Origin: Rhizobiales bacterium 62-47
GTDB taxonomy: Bacteria > Pseudomonadota > Alphaproteobacteria > Rhizobiales > Xanthobacteraceae
DNA length: 64,000 nucleotides
NCBI GenBank assembly: GCA_001899255.1
Contig: MKVX01000002.1
Location: forward strand, 310,001-374,000
Reading direction: 5' to 3'
The notes below the pieces were generated by a model. That model saw only the letters and a list, made by a program, of their open reading frames with translations, made no database searches and was not told where the DNA came from. Positions 63,754-64,000 of this stretch are shown here, piece after piece. The position numbers were made by a program, and so were the translations under genes. The stretch's first letter is position 1. Each line of letters starts with the position of its first letter.

Positions 63754-64000
63754 TCACGCAAATGCCTTGGCGTAGCCTTCGACGACCGCCTTCAGCTTGC
63801 CTGCGAGATCATCGCTGAGATCGCGGGTGTCCCGGATCGCATTGAGGATATCGACATGCTTGCCACGCAGCAGGCCCAGCAATCCGTCTTCGAAAGCGCG
63901 CACCTTGCTGACCGGAAGCGGATCGAGATAGCCGTTGACGCCGGCATAAATCACCACGACCTGCTCTTCCATCTTCAGCGGAGAGAACTGCGGCTGCTTC
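63754..64000 (-). CDS. atpA: ATP synthase F1 alpha subunit, C-terminal part
   Basis: The last 81 or so residues only; the gene continues past the window edge. [20 protein letters not shown] and [20 protein letters not shown] are hallmarks of the alpha C-terminal helical domain. It is the first of the minus-strand atp genes in this window. Confidence 0.95.
   Translation of the reverse strand, partial: KQPQFSPLKMEEQVVVIYAGVNGYLDPLPVSKVRAFEDGLLGLLRGKHVDILNAIRDTRDLSDDLAGKLKAVVEGYAKAFA

Overview
The window is high-GC alphaproteobacterial chromosome. Gene content and protein style point to the Bradyrhizobium/Afipia/Rhodopseudomonas group (Nitrobacteraceae). Supporting signs are an OFA-type oxalate:formate antiporter, a fused FdsG-FdsB NAD-dependent formate dehydrogenase, small DUF3309 membrane proteins, and the intergenic CATCCTGAGG...CCTCAGGATG repeats typical of that family. 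The genus is an inference.

Layout. 1-2 kb: tail of a metal P-type ATPase, then an oxalate/formate antiporter with a 41-residue partner ORF. 2-10.7 kb: a non-coding stretch with a 90-bp direct repeat, DUF488, then a minus-strand run of ECF sigma factor, folE, Rieske-FAD oxidoreductase, DUF4142 and cupredoxin. This is followed by a LysR gene behind a perfect 12-bp inverted repeat, a PAS protein, and a divergent NsrR-like regulator/truncated haemoglobin pair. 10.7-21.3 kb: a molybdenum block with formate dehydrogenase (fdsA and fused fdsGB), a TusA-like protein, moeA, mobB, mobA, a MoeA-PBP fusion and a third MoeA-like protein. 21.4-27.2 kb: tRNA-Leu(CAA), a DsbA-like protein, a TauE exporter, lrgAB, a divergent pair of PsiF-like secreted proteins, an AbrB-type transporter and dsbB. 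27.4-32.6 kb: a PotABCD-type ABC transporter divergent from a split TPP-dependent decarboxylase. 32.9-43.6 kb: small proteins (several below usual ORF cut-offs), a hybrid histidine kinase, a LysR/YeiH pair, DUF2721, a TPC-type P1B ATPase, a VIT family protein and a cupin. 43.9-49.4 kb: a dicarboxylate symporter, a LysR regulator, a nitrilase, then three decayed catabolic genes.

49.4-59.6 kb is an accessory island ending at tRNA-Ser(GGA). It holds an XRE regulator behind palindromes, a frameshifted DUF6641 gene, an unrecognised membrane protein, two integrase remnants, a resolvase remnant, a protein with HUH and YxxK motifs resembling a rolling-circle Rep, and a translationally coupled OLD-family ATPase/TOPRIM nuclease plus UvrD-like helicase pair. 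That pair is a Gabija-type (OLD class 2) defence module and the main accessory system here. The window closes with the ATP synthase operon (atpA-atpG-ohr-atpD-atpC), unusual in carrying an Ohr/OsmC gene between the gamma and beta subunits.

How the genes work together: the antiporter and formate dehydrogenase fit oxalate/formate use, with the Moco genes supplying the bis-MGD cofactor. The NsrR-like regulator probably controls the globin. The island genes are a mobile-element cargo. All functional statements rest on motif recognition by eye; no database search was run.
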